Positions 1 through 8,445 of a stretch of DNA of 64,000 bases are shown here, in pieces. The DNA comes from Actibacterium atlanticum (GTDB taxonomy: Bacteria; Pseudomonadota; Alphaproteobacteria; Rhodobacterales; Rhodobacteraceae), in contig NZ_AQQY01000003.1 in the NCBI RefSeq assembly GCF_000671395.1, positions 124,001 to 188,000 of the forward strand. Direction: 5' to 3'. Position 1 is the stretch's first letter. Each line of letters begins with the position of its first letter. The notes beneath the pieces were generated by a model that made no database searches, was not told the DNA's origin, and worked only from the letters and a program-made list of their open reading frames with translations. The translations under genes and the position numbers were made by a program.

Positions 1-1659
1 CGCGCCAATCATCGCTTTGATGCGCGCCGCCAGCTGGTTGGCCAGACGCACCGGGGCGGCTGAGGGCGCAATGCGGTTTACCGGATCATACCAAGGCAGA
101 TCATCCGGCTTTTCTTCTTTTTCGACCACTGGCCACAGATCAACCCGCCCGGGCAGGTCGTGCCGGAAGGCGCGGTGCAGCACGCTGTCGCCCATGCCAG
201 CGCGCCGCCCTTCGCCAAAGACCGTGTCGACCACGTTCAAAATCGCGGGGGCCGAACGGAATGAAAACTCAAGCTGCTGCACTGACAGAGGCACCGGTGC
301 GGCTTGCAATCGACCGGCGAATGTATCGCGCATACGATCAAACCCATCCGGGTCAGCGCCTTGGAACGAGTAGATAGATTGTTTCTTATCCCCAACCACG
401 AAGATCGTGCGCGGCGTATCTGCGTGAGCGCCCTCGCCTGCGGTAAATTCGCGGCTGAGCAGCTCGACAACCTCCCATTGTAGCGGGCTGGTGTCCTGTG
501 CCTCGTCGACAAGAATGTGATCTATGCCGCCATCCAGACGGAACAGGACCCACTCTGCCACGCTTGGGTTGGTCAGAAGATCGCGCGCTTTTAGGATCAG
601 GTCATCGAAATCCAGCCAGCCGTGCAGCTGTTTACGCCGGTTATACTCGGGCAGAAAGGCGGCGGCGAATTGGTGCAGTGCCAGCGTTTTTCGGGCCGCG
701 GCAAGCGCCAGCCGTTTTGGCCGTGCCGCTTCAACGCGACGCATGAAATCTTCCAGCGCGTCACGAAAGGATAGGGTTTCCAGTACCGCCTTGTTGGGGA
801 ATTTCCCAATCTTCGCACCAAAAGGGGACTGGGCGCTTTTGCCAAACAAAAACAGCTTTTCCAAATCGGCCAGAGGCAGGTCCGGCAACAGGCGAGACAG
901 CTTTTCGGCATTTGATACATCGGTTTTTGTCCCGCCGCGCATCGCGGCGATCAAATCGCTAAGCATCTGCTGCTCATCACCAAGGAATACCTGCTGTGAA
1001 AGCTGGTTTTCGTCGAAATCTGGGCTCAGGCCGAACGTCTGCCAGATGTCGCTTGCCGAGGCGCCAAAGGCCGCTCGATGTTTGGCGATCTCTTGCAATA
1101 TCCCGTTCAGGTCATCGCCCGGAAAGTAATGCGCCAAGGCATCCATCGCGGAAGTGTCAGGCCCGTCGGACAAGGCTTCGAGCACATCCTCGCGCAGCCG
1201 GTTTGCCGCACGGTCATCCATTTCCACGAACTGTGGTGACACCCCGGCCTCTAGCGGGAACCGCCGCAAAAGAGCCGCACAAAAAGAGTGGATGGTCTGG
1301 ATTTTCAATCCACCCGGCGTTTCGATAGCACGGGCGAAAAGTCGGCGCGCATTGCGCAAAACATCGTCATTCAGGCTCTGTTCCAGCCCTAAACGCTCCA
1401 ACGCATCGCGCAGAGAGGCCTGATCCAGCATCGCCCATTCGCCCAGACGCTTGAACAAGCGGTTCTGCATCTCGCTGGCGGCGGCTTTGGTGTAGGTCAG
1501 GCAAAGGATGTGCTGAGGAGACACGCCAGACAGCAGCAACCGCGCCACGCGGTCGGTCAAAACCCGGGTCTTGCCCGATCCGGCATTGGCCGACAGCCAC
1601 GTCGAGGCAATCGGATCTGCTGCGCGCACCTGCGCTTGGGTTGCCGCGTCGCGCTTCAT
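1..1659 (-). CDS. addA: AddA, helicase-nuclease subunit A, 5' part only
   Basis: This is the N-terminal 553 residues of the UvrD/Rep-type helicase subunit of the AddAB double-strand-break repair complex, the alphaproteobacterial counterpart of RecBCD. The ATP-binding loop SANAGSGKTRVLTDR lies near residue 25, followed by the superfamily 1 pattern ILCLTYTKAAASEM and, further on, a DEAQD Walker B box (VDEAQDTSPLQWEVV). The Q-motif and motif III region (VVGDKKQSIYSFQGAD) are also readable. The C-terminal nuclease domain lies beyond the left edge. The start at 1659 is chosen because ATG overlaps the addB stop as ATGA, implying translational coupling. It is the last visible gene of the tsaE-amgK-murU-addB-addA cluster. 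Assignment is secure; only the 3' end is missing. Confidence 0.95.
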   Translation of the reverse strand, partial: MKRDAATQAQVRAADPIASTWLSANAGSGKTRVLTDRVARLLLSGVSPQHILCLTYTKAAASEMQNRLFKRLGEWAMLDQASLRDALERLGLEQSLNDDVLRNARRLFARAIETPGGLKIQTIHSFCAALLRRFPLEAGVSPQFVEMDDRAANRLREDVLEALSDGPDTSAMDALAHYFPGDDLNGILQEIAKHRAAFGASASDIWQTFGLSPDFDENQLSQQVFLGDEQQMLSDLIAAMRGGTKTDVSNAEKLSRLLPDLPLADLEKLFLFGKSAQSPFGAKIGKFPNKAVLETLSFRDALEDFMRRVEAARPKRLALAAARKTLALHQFAAAFLPEYNRRKQLHGWLDFDDLILKARDLLTNPSVAEWVLFRLDGGIDHILVDEAQDTSPLQWEVVELLSREFTAGEGAHADTPRTIFVVGDKKQSIYSFQGADPDGFDRMRDTFAGRLQAAPVPLSVQQLEFSFRSAPAILNVVDTVFGEGRRAGMGDSVLHRAFRHDLPGRVDLWPVVEKEEKPDDLPWYDPVNRIAPSAAPVRLANQLAARIKAMIGA

Positions 1660-4589
1660 GCGCCAACCTCCATTGTCACGGCCTCGTCGCTTTCGTCCCA
1701 CTCACCAAAACGAGACAAGTGATCATAGTCGGTACCAACATGGGTTTCATACACCGCTCGCCGGGATTGATAGCCTAAATCGCGATCCTCAAATGCCGAA
1801 ATTAGCTCTGTCAGCTGCGCCAACGTTTTGTCGCTGTCACCCGGACCAATGATATAGCTGGCGTATTTTGGGGTATTGCCCAGCCCGATATGCGCGACAA
1901 AAGCAACCGAGCCACGCAAACCAGCAAACCCGCCCTGTTCCAGCATCGCGGCCTCAAGAAGTAGCTGCTGGTCGAAGTTGTCGATTTGCGCCTTGGTGGG
2001 GATGGACCCGGTTTTATAGTCAAAAATGACCAGCTCGTTGCTGGTCAATTGGTCAATTCGGTCCGCCTCGGCCGTCAATGAAAACCCATTTTGCAGTGTA
2101 ATAGAGCCGCTTTTTTCAAGTGCGATGGGCTGACCCTGAGCCTGTCTGTCGATTTCGCCGCTTATGAACCAATCGGCGATCCGGCTGATCCGCGCCAACC
2201 AAAGCCGCTGCGCACTGGGCCAGGGCAGGCGCTGCTTTAGACAGGTTTCGCCGATCCTCATCAGGTCGGATTTAGCCTGAACCGGGTCGGGCGCGACACC
2301 GGCGCTCAGGAATTCTTCCATGACTTTGTGCAACACAGTGCCGCGCAGGGCGGGATCAGGTTTGGCCCGGATCGGATCAAGCGCCCGCAGCCCCAAAACA
2401 CGCTCTGCATAAATGGCATAGGGGTTACGGATCAGGGTTTGGATACGCGTGACCGAAAGCTGTTTTGGGCGCGCATAAACCGGGGGGCTGGGCGCAGGGC
2501 GCAGAGTGGTGGGGACGATTGCCGCGGGCCGCTCCATCTGGGCGGCGACGTTCAGCCAGTACTGCCCGCGTGCGCGCATGCCTTCCAGCGCGGTTTCGCC
2601 TCCTTGCTCGGGCAAGCCAGACAGCAAGTTGGTCAGGCGGCTCAACCATCTGGAAGGAACCGTCTCGGACTCGGTATCCCGGATTGCACGCGAAATCACC
2701 ACACGCTTCGCGGCGGCGGCCTGTTGAAAGTCATGCGCGGCCAGGCCGATGCGCCGCTCGGGCAACAAGAGGCCCGCACGGCGTCGCATGTCGCGGTTCA
2801 ACCAGGGATCGGGCGCAGGGGCCTGGGGCCAGCTGCCTTCGTTCAGCCCGGCCAGAACCACCAGATCCGCTCCCTGCACGCGCGCCTCGAGCGTACCCCA
2901 GATCATCACCCCGGGGTGTGGGCTTAGCGGGTCATGCACTTCTGCATTTGCCAGTATGGTTCGAAACAGATCAGCATATTCCGAAGGGGTCAGATCACCT
3001 CCAAACGCGGCTTCTTCCAGCAGGCTCGCACAGGCGGATTGGGCCGCTTTGCCAGCGGGTTTATCCCACAGATCACCTGCCGCAGTTCCTTCGGGGCCAG
3101 CGGCCAAAGCTTCAGCCAAGTTAAGGTGCGCAGTGATGTGGTTGTGCAAAGATCGCCCGGAAACCATCGCCAGCGGTTCCAGAAGGCCCCCCAGCCACGC
3201 CGCCCAGCTGTCTGCGATAGGGTCGGTTTGCGCTTTCGCCCATTCGGTCAGATCACGCGCCGAAGGAAAGGCTGGGCCATGGCGCCTTAGATGCAGTTCC
3301 AGCTCGCGGGTCAAACGCAGGTGATCACCGCGGGCACTGCCAGTGGCGGTAAGCGGATGTTTAAGCAGTGCCAATAGCGCCTCGGCGGTCAGAACCTGAC
3401 CAAACAGCGCGGCGACCTGACGCATGAACCGGCCCGGAACCGACAGCTGCAATGGCATGCCGGCACTGTCGTCTGGCTCTATCCCCCAGCGATCCAACAC
3501 GGCTGTGACCTGGCGGGTGAGCATCCGATCTGGCGTGATCAGCGCGGCGGTTTCGCCCCGTTCAGCAGCATCGCGCAGGCATAGGGCGATCGCGTTGGCC
3601 TCGGCCCGCGGCGAGGGGGCCTCGATCAAAGAAACACCGGCGCATCTAGGCTCTAACGCGCCCAAATCAGGCCCGTGCACCAACCATTGATCGGTAATAG
3701 GAGCCGGGCGCAGGGCTAGGGATATCAATTGATTTCGCCCCGGGTCGGGCGCGGGTTGTGCGTGCCACGCCTGAACATCATCACGGCTTAAGTCCAACGA
3801 CTGCAACAGCTGAGCAAACCGGAACTGCGGGTGGTCTTCGGCGGTAAGGGCGTCATCCAAACCGTCCCAAACCTGTCTGGGCATATCGAAGTCAAAACCC
3901 GGCAACACGACCGCACCCTGTGGCAGTGTCGCAACCGCACGCATGAGCATGGCCGTCGCCCCCCGTGAGCCGGTCGAGCCAGCGATAATCACTGGATGTT
4001 CTGGCTGGGTATCTTGCCAGCGTTCTGCCAAATACTCGATTGCCATGCGCGTATGCGCTTCGCGATCCGGGCGTTCGCGGGCCTGTTCGCCAAAAAACTG
4101 TTCTACAATATCCAGAAACTGCAGGCTGCGCGCCCAATGTTCAGAAAGGTGCGAGACGTCCATTTCACGCAGTACCGCGGGTGACACGCCCTCGGAGTGC
4201 ATCTCATCCATCAGCGCGGCCAGACTGTCGGACAGATCCAGCAAGGCAGATCGCGGTGCCAGATCAGGCTGGCGGTCCAAAAGTCCGGCGATGAGCTGTG
4301 ACAACTCTAACCGTCTGCGCAATGGAGGGATCGGTGCGGGAAGGCCCGCACCAAGGGTGACGTGGCCTAGATCAGATACAAGCCGGATTTTCGGCATCAG
4401 GCGGGCCGGACCCTGTAAGAAAAGTTCAGCCAAGCGGCGCTGCATCCGGCGGGTGTTCACATAGATTTCGACCTGTGCCCAGTCACGTGGCGTGGCCTGT
4501 GCCAATCGGTTTTCCAATCCGTTCAGCAATGCTGCGGGAAAGTCCACGCCGGGGGCCAGACCGAAGATGCCTTTGATGGGCTCAGCCAT
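1656..4589 (-). CDS. addB: AddB, double-strand break repair nuclease subunit
   Basis: The predicted protein has 977 residues, normal for alphaproteobacterial AddB, which pairs with AddA to resect DNA ends for RecA. The N-terminal half resembles an inactive helicase. The C-terminal quarter carries the PD-(D/E)XK nuclease core with the motif VIFDYKTGSIPTKAQ followed by DQQLLLEAAML. Upstream in-frame methionines would enlarge the overlap with murU; the chosen ATG at 4589 (MAEPIKGIFGL) overlaps the murU stop by 8 bases and gives the expected N-terminus. It shares ATGA with addA. Function is inferred from family and from the adjacent AddA. Confidence 0.93.
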   Translation of the reverse strand: MAEPIKGIFGLAPGVDFPAALLNGLENRLAQATPRDWAQVEIYVNTRRMQRRLAELFLQGPARLMPKIRLVSDLGHVTLGAGLPAPIPPLRRRLELSQLIAGLLDRQPDLAPRSALLDLSDSLAALMDEMHSEGVSPAVLREMDVSHLSEHWARSLQFLDIVEQFFGEQARERPDREAHTRMAIEYLAERWQDTQPEHPVIIAGSTGSRGATAMLMRAVATLPQGAVVLPGFDFDMPRQVWDGLDDALTAEDHPQFRFAQLLQSLDLSRDDVQAWHAQPAPDPGRNQLISLALRPAPITDQWLVHGPDLGALEPRCAGVSLIEAPSPRAEANAIALCLRDAAERGETAALITPDRMLTRQVTAVLDRWGIEPDDSAGMPLQLSVPGRFMRQVAALFGQVLTAEALLALLKHPLTATGSARGDHLRLTRELELHLRRHGPAFPSARDLTEWAKAQTDPIADSWAAWLGGLLEPLAMVSGRSLHNHITAHLNLAEALAAGPEGTAAGDLWDKPAGKAAQSACASLLEEAAFGGDLTPSEYADLFRTILANAEVHDPLSPHPGVMIWGTLEARVQGADLVVLAGLNEGSWPQAPAPDPWLNRDMRRRAGLLLPERRIGLAAHDFQQAAAAKRVVISRAIRDTESETVPSRWLSRLTNLLSGLPEQGGETALEGMRARGQYWLNVAAQMERPAAIVPTTLRPAPSPPVYARPKQLSVTRIQTLIRNPYAIYAERVLGLRALDPIRAKPDPALRGTVLHKVMEEFLSAGVAPDPVQAKSDLMRIGETCLKQRLPWPSAQRLWLARISRIADWFISGEIDRQAQGQPIALEKSGSITLQNGFSLTAEADRIDQLTSNELVIFDYKTGSIPTKAQIDNFDQQLLLEAAMLEQGGFAGLRGSVAFVAHIGLGNTPKYASYIIGPGDSDKTLAQLTELISAFEDRDLGYQSRRAVYETHVGTDYDHLSRFGEWDESDEAVTMEVGA

Positions 4590-5274
4590 CTTTTGCCTCA
4601 TGCAACATGGACTCGGCCAGATCGATTCCACCGGGGTGGCCGACGTCGCACCATCCGCCCTGATGCTCCAGCCCATACATGCGCCCCTGTTCCAGCATGC
4701 GATCCCAGAGAAGGTTCAGCGAAAACGCAGTTTCAGGAATGGTGCCAAGCAGATCAGTCCGGATAATCTGAGCGCCGGTATAGATGTGACCCGGGCCGCG
4801 GCGGATTTTGCCATCAGCCGCGATCACGAAATCACCTTTGCCGTTGTGCCCCACCGCCTGATCACGCGGCACCAAAAGCAACAGCGCATCCATCCGGTCA
4901 TCGTCCCAAGCGTTTTCCAGCTGAGCCAGAGCGCCCTCACCGGTCCAGACAGCATCGGTATTCATGGTGAAAACCGGCCCGCTGCCGAGCAAGGGCAAAG
5001 CCTGCCGTAACCCACCGCCGGTATCCAGTATGTCAGGCGCTTCGGCAGAGATCGTGATATCGTCGCGCCCTGTCAGATGGGCGGCAATCTGATCTCCAAG
5101 ATAGTGGCTGTTGACCACGGTGTTACTCAGCGCAACGCCTTTGCGTTGATCCAGGGCATGCTCCAGCAGGGCTTTGCCAGCGACCTCGATCAGGGGCTTG
5201 GGCCGAGACTTCGTCAGTGCGCCCATTCGGGTGCCGAAACCGGCGGCAAAAAGCATCAGGGCCGTTGGGCGCAT
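4582..5274 (-). CDS. murU: N-acetylmuramate-1-phosphate uridylyltransferase MurU-type
   Basis: This 230-residue nucleotidyltransferase has the sugar-nucleotide pyrophosphorylase signature at its N-terminus (LFAAGFGTRMGALTKSRPKP, residues about 8-27), with the signature Gly/Arg and Lys residues. Asp in the MNTDAVW segment is the likely metal ligand. In the MurU pathway known from Pseudomonas and Caulobacter relatives, the enzyme makes UDP-MurNAc from MurNAc-1-phosphate and UTP, bypassing de novo precursor synthesis. The start overlaps the end of the kinase gene amgK by 19 bases, and this kinase-uridylyltransferase pairing is the main reason for the MurU call. A generic mannose-1-phosphate guanylyltransferase-like role cannot be excluded from sequence alone. 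Confidence 0.82.
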   Translation of the reverse strand: MRPTALMLFAAGFGTRMGALTKSRPKPLIEVAGKALLEHALDQRKGVALSNTVVNSHYLGDQIAAHLTGRDDITISAEAPDILDTGGGLRQALPLLGSGPVFTMNTDAVWTGEGALAQLENAWDDDRMDALLLLVPRDQAVGHNGKGDFVIAADGKIRRGPGHIYTGAQIIRTDLLGTIPETAFSLNLLWDRMLEQGRMYGLEHQGGWCDVGHPGGIDLAESMLHEAKDG

Positions 5275-6272
5275 TTCTCGGCGATCCTTGCAAGAATTTC
5301 AGCAGTCGGCGCAGGCAGACAGTCCAATGTTTTGCGCAGCTCGGTCAGGGCGGGGTGGGACAGGTCATGCTGCAGATGTGCCCAGACCCGGGGGAGAAAT
5401 TCAAGATAATGCGGCTTGCCATCACGGATACATAGACGCGCAAACACACCGATGATCCGCAAGTTTCGTTGTGCGCCCAACACGCTATAGGCGGCCCTGA
5501 ATTGCTGTTCATCCACACCTGTTTTTGCAACGTAACGATCCAGCATCTGGTCTTGCAGGTCCCTTGGCACATCGCGGCGCGCATCCTCAAGGATAGAGAC
5601 CAGATCATAGGCGCGATGCCCGGCCATCGCGTCTTGAAAATCCAGCAACCCGACGCGCGCCAACCCGTCTCGCTTGGGCAGCCACAGCAGGTTTTCAGCG
5701 TGATAGTCACGTTGAATCATAACGTCTTGCGCTGAGGCATAACGATCAAGCACAGCGCGCATAGCAGCACGAAACGCCGTTTCTTGCGTCGGGGTGGCGG
5801 CTTGATCAGATCCGGTCAGATACCATTCAAAGGGCAATGCTGCCAGATCGGTCATCAGAGCGGTGTCATAGGCGGGCAATCCAGCCGGAGCAGGGTGCAA
5901 ATGCAGCGCAGCCAGCACATCTGTTGCGGCCTCATACAGCGCGGTTTCCAGCGCGGGTTGCTGCTGTATGATGCGGGCATACAGGGTGTCGCCCAAGTCC
6001 TCCAGCAACAGGAACCCATTCTCTGTGTCACGGGCCAGGATCGCTGGCGCGGAAAACCCAAGGCTGCGAAGGTGTTCAGCGATATGGATGAAAGGGCGCG
6101 TGTCTTCGCCGGACTGTGGCGGCGCGTCCATCAATACGGCGCGCCCAAGTTGCGGGTGGATCAGCCTTTCATAGCGCCGGTTCGATGCATCCCCGGCGAG
6201 CGGGCCGCGCTGGGCCGCGTCCCAACCGGCTGCCGCTACGAACTGCTGAAGCAGGTGTTCTCGGGCTGTCAT
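5256..6272 (-). CDS. amgK: AmgK-type N-acetylmuramate/N-acetylglucosamine kinase
   Basis: This 338-residue aminoglycoside-phosphotransferase-fold kinase contains GDASNRRYERL near residue 30, the catalytic-loop region RDYHAENLLWLPKRD and the metal-binding LLDFQDAMAGHRAYDL. Family members with this neighbourhood phosphorylate the anomeric hydroxyl of MurNAc, feeding MurU next door. The start was set at ATG 6272 because it overlaps the tsaE stop as ATGA; a start ten codons upstream is possible but would run further into tsaE. The two recycling genes between tsaE and addBA form a compact minus-strand operon. Older databases call this family simply phosphotransferase or YjeE-linked kinase. Confidence 0.83.
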   Translation of the reverse strand: MTAREHLLQQFVAAAGWDAAQRGPLAGDASNRRYERLIHPQLGRAVLMDAPPQSGEDTRPFIHIAEHLRSLGFSAPAILARDTENGFLLLEDLGDTLYARIIQQQPALETALYEAATDVLAALHLHPAPAGLPAYDTALMTDLAALPFEWYLTGSDQAATPTQETAFRAAMRAVLDRYASAQDVMIQRDYHAENLLWLPKRDGLARVGLLDFQDAMAGHRAYDLVSILEDARRDVPRDLQDQMLDRYVAKTGVDEQQFRAAYSVLGAQRNLRIIGVFARLCIRDGKPHYLEFLPRVWAHLQHDLSHPALTELRKTLDCLPAPTAEILARIAEKCAQRP

Positions 6273-6748
6273 CGGATCAGTCCTTCCAGCGTCTCTTGCC
6301 ATTTTTGCGGGGCTTTGATCGTCAGGGCGCGCGTTTCGTCATCCTCGGCGGTGAAGGTCAAATGCAGGGCATCGGCCGGGGCCAGATCACCCAGACGATC
6401 GGGCCACTCGACCAGGCACAAAGCGGTTTCAAACGCCTCATCCAGACCAAGCTCAAGTACTTCGTCAGGGTGGGTCAGGCGATAGAGATCAGCGTGCCAG
6501 ATTTCCAGAGAGCCCGCTTCATAGGATTGGATAAGCGTGAACGTGGGTGAAGGGACATCTTCGACAGCTCCATGCTGGGCTAGAAGGTGCTGGATCATGG
6601 CGCGCGCGAAATGGGTTTTTCCAGCGCCGATCGACCCGCTTAAAAGCAAAACGTCTCCGGCCTTTAGCGTGTCAGACAGGCGCCGCGCAAAGTCGGCGGT
6701 CTGTTCAGGAGAAGAAAAGCGCGTGCTGATAGAATACTTGGCCGACAT
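6269..6748 (-). CDS. tsaE: TsaE, tRNA t6A biosynthesis ATPase
   Basis: This 159-residue P-loop ATPase has its Walker A at residues 38-45 (GSIGAGKT) and conserved elements such as PSPTFTLIQSYE and HADLYRL, typical of TsaE (YjeE). TsaE works with TsaB, TsaC and TsaD in forming threonylcarbamoyladenosine at position 37 of ANN-decoding tRNAs; tsaD is also in this window at 19701-20798. ATG at 6748 is preferred over a GTG at 6772, which would add eight residues; neither has a clear ribosome-binding site. It is the first gene of the overlapping chain that continues into amgK. Confidence 0.92.
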   Translation of the reverse strand: MSAKYSISTRFSSPEQTADFARRLSDTLKAGDVLLLSGSIGAGKTHFARAMIQHLLAQHGAVEDVPSPTFTLIQSYEAGSLEIWHADLYRLTHPDEVLELGLDEAFETALCLVEWPDRLGDLAPADALHLTFTAEDDETRALTIKAPQKWQETLEGLIR

Positions 6749-6789
6749 GGCCGCAGTTTTACCGGCTGTCACGCCATGAGCAAGGGAGT

Positions 6790-8358
6790 TCAGGCGGGCA
6801 GGGCGGTCGCGGCGCTTTTAGATGGCTGGTTTGATCTGATTGCACCCGGCTGCGTTTGGGAAAAGGTGATCATGCTGGCCCCTGCCGCGATGGGTTTGAA
6901 TTGCACGCAGAAAACGCGGCCATCATTCAGGGTGACTTTGCCTAGCTCTGGATCGGTCGCAGCTTTGTTTGGTATGCCGTCTTGCAGATGATTCAGGCAA
7001 TCGGCCGAGTCACATTGTGACGACCAGAGCTGCACAGCATCGCGCAAAGATATTTCGCACAGTGAAAGTGCAGGATCACTGCCCCAAAGCTGGGCGTAGG
7101 CGGCATTTGACATGGTCAGTACGCCAGCCGGCGAGAACACCGCCAACGCATCGTCAAAACTGTCGATCACTGCTTGGCCGGTTTCCAGCTCGGCCCGGAA
7201 ATGACGTGTGAGCGACACTTCTGAACTGATGTCTTCAATCAGAAAGGCCACGGCCCCGTCAGGATGCGGGCGGCCGGTCACGCGGAACGTCTGCCCGGAG
7301 GGCAAAGACCATGTTTCCTCGTAAACGCCATTTACAGCGTCCTGTTCCAGCGAAGTCATTTTCTGGCGCCAGGATTTGTAATCTTTGGGTTCTGGTATCA
7401 TTTGCTTTTCGCGCAGCTGATCCAGAAACATGAACAGCGATGGGCGCGATGTCAGGAATTGAGGCTCTAACATGCACAAATCCACCAAGGCCGGGTTGAA
7501 CATCACCAGATTGCGAGAGCGGTTGAATATCGCCAACCCGGTGGGCAATCCCGCAAAGGTCTTGGTCAGGGTTTGCACGAAATTCTGCAAAGAGGTTTCC
7601 GCGTTAACAGCGGCGTCGGCGGGTGCCGCAAAATACAGAGTACTGCCTTTTTGCGTGACGCCCATACAGTCAAACCACTGAATGTCCTCACCCGCGATGT
7701 TCACGGACTGACGGCGCGGAGAAATGTCATCAATATGCGCGTCAAACAGGCGCGGCAGCGGCCAGACCAGCACGTCTTCTTGCCCTTGAACAATTTCTGC
7801 CAGCTGCAAATAGGCTTTGTTCGCCCAGGTGATCGCCCCTGATGCATCTTGTTGCCAGGCGAGCGTGGGCATTTGCGAGACAATCTCGCGCAGGGTGTCC
7901 AGCTCTGCTTGCATGGCGCTGAAGCTGGAAGGGTCAATCGCGGCGTGATCGGCATCACCCAGCCCGTCTTGCAAGGTGATGCGGGCCGTGCCGCCCAACC
8001 ATTGCGCACACAACAGGCCTGACCCGCCGTGTTCCTCGATTTCGATGTAGCCCTGCTCTGAAAGCGACGCCATTTTCTGGCCCAGACCAGGAAAACGGGG
8101 TGCCAGAAGCGATGTGAGTTTGCTCCAGTCTCCCATGCCTTCGGGGCCTTGCATCAATAGATTACGCGCGCGTGGCGTCGCATCCAGCAGGCGATCATCG
8201 TCAAACAGAAAGGCGGTGTCATCGTGTCGCTGTGAAACCGAAGGCCCGATCAATCTGCGTGGCAGCATCGGCAGGTAGGACACCATCATGATCACAGCCA
8301 TCGCAGTTAGAAACGATGTCAGCACCAGGACGATTGCAAAGCTCCAACCGATATCCAT
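6790..8358 (-). CDS. membrane-anchored PAS-domain protein lacking a kinase domain
   Basis: The 522-residue protein starts with a transmembrane segment (about residues 8-30, FAIVLVLTSFLTAMAVIMMV). It is followed by at least two PAS-like regions: one around residues 160-240 (LREIVSQMPTLAWQQDASG) and others around 275-480 (FAGLPTGLAIFNRSRNLVMF and VIDSFDDALAVFSPAGVL). It ends without a dimerisation/phosphoacceptor or ATPase domain; the final residues are a short low-complexity tail. It sits 87 bases downstream of regB on the same strand. Rhodobacterales have a kinase-less PAS protein described as DivL that influences the CtrA phosphorelay, and in Rhodobacter capsulatus I recall it lying close to the reg locus, so this could be that protein. 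That identity is inference, so no symbol is given. Confidence 0.8.
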   Translation of the reverse strand: MDIGWSFAIVLVLTSFLTAMAVIMMVSYLPMLPRRLIGPSVSQRHDDTAFLFDDDRLLDATPRARNLLMQGPEGMGDWSKLTSLLAPRFPGLGQKMASLSEQGYIEIEEHGGSGLLCAQWLGGTARITLQDGLGDADHAAIDPSSFSAMQAELDTLREIVSQMPTLAWQQDASGAITWANKAYLQLAEIVQGQEDVLVWPLPRLFDAHIDDISPRRQSVNIAGEDIQWFDCMGVTQKGSTLYFAAPADAAVNAETSLQNFVQTLTKTFAGLPTGLAIFNRSRNLVMFNPALVDLCMLEPQFLTSRPSLFMFLDQLREKQMIPEPKDYKSWRQKMTSLEQDAVNGVYEETWSLPSGQTFRVTGRPHPDGAVAFLIEDISSEVSLTRHFRAELETGQAVIDSFDDALAVFSPAGVLTMSNAAYAQLWGSDPALSLCEISLRDAVQLWSSQCDSADCLNHLQDGIPNKAATDPELGKVTLNDGRVFCVQFKPIAAGASMITFSQTQPGAIRSNQPSKSAATALPA

Positions 8359-8445
8359 GTTAACCTTCCTTTCGACAGGTCGTTCTTACGGATAACTGTG
8401 TGGCCAGAATGGTTAAACGCCCGTTAATTCGGGGCCGATCCTGTG

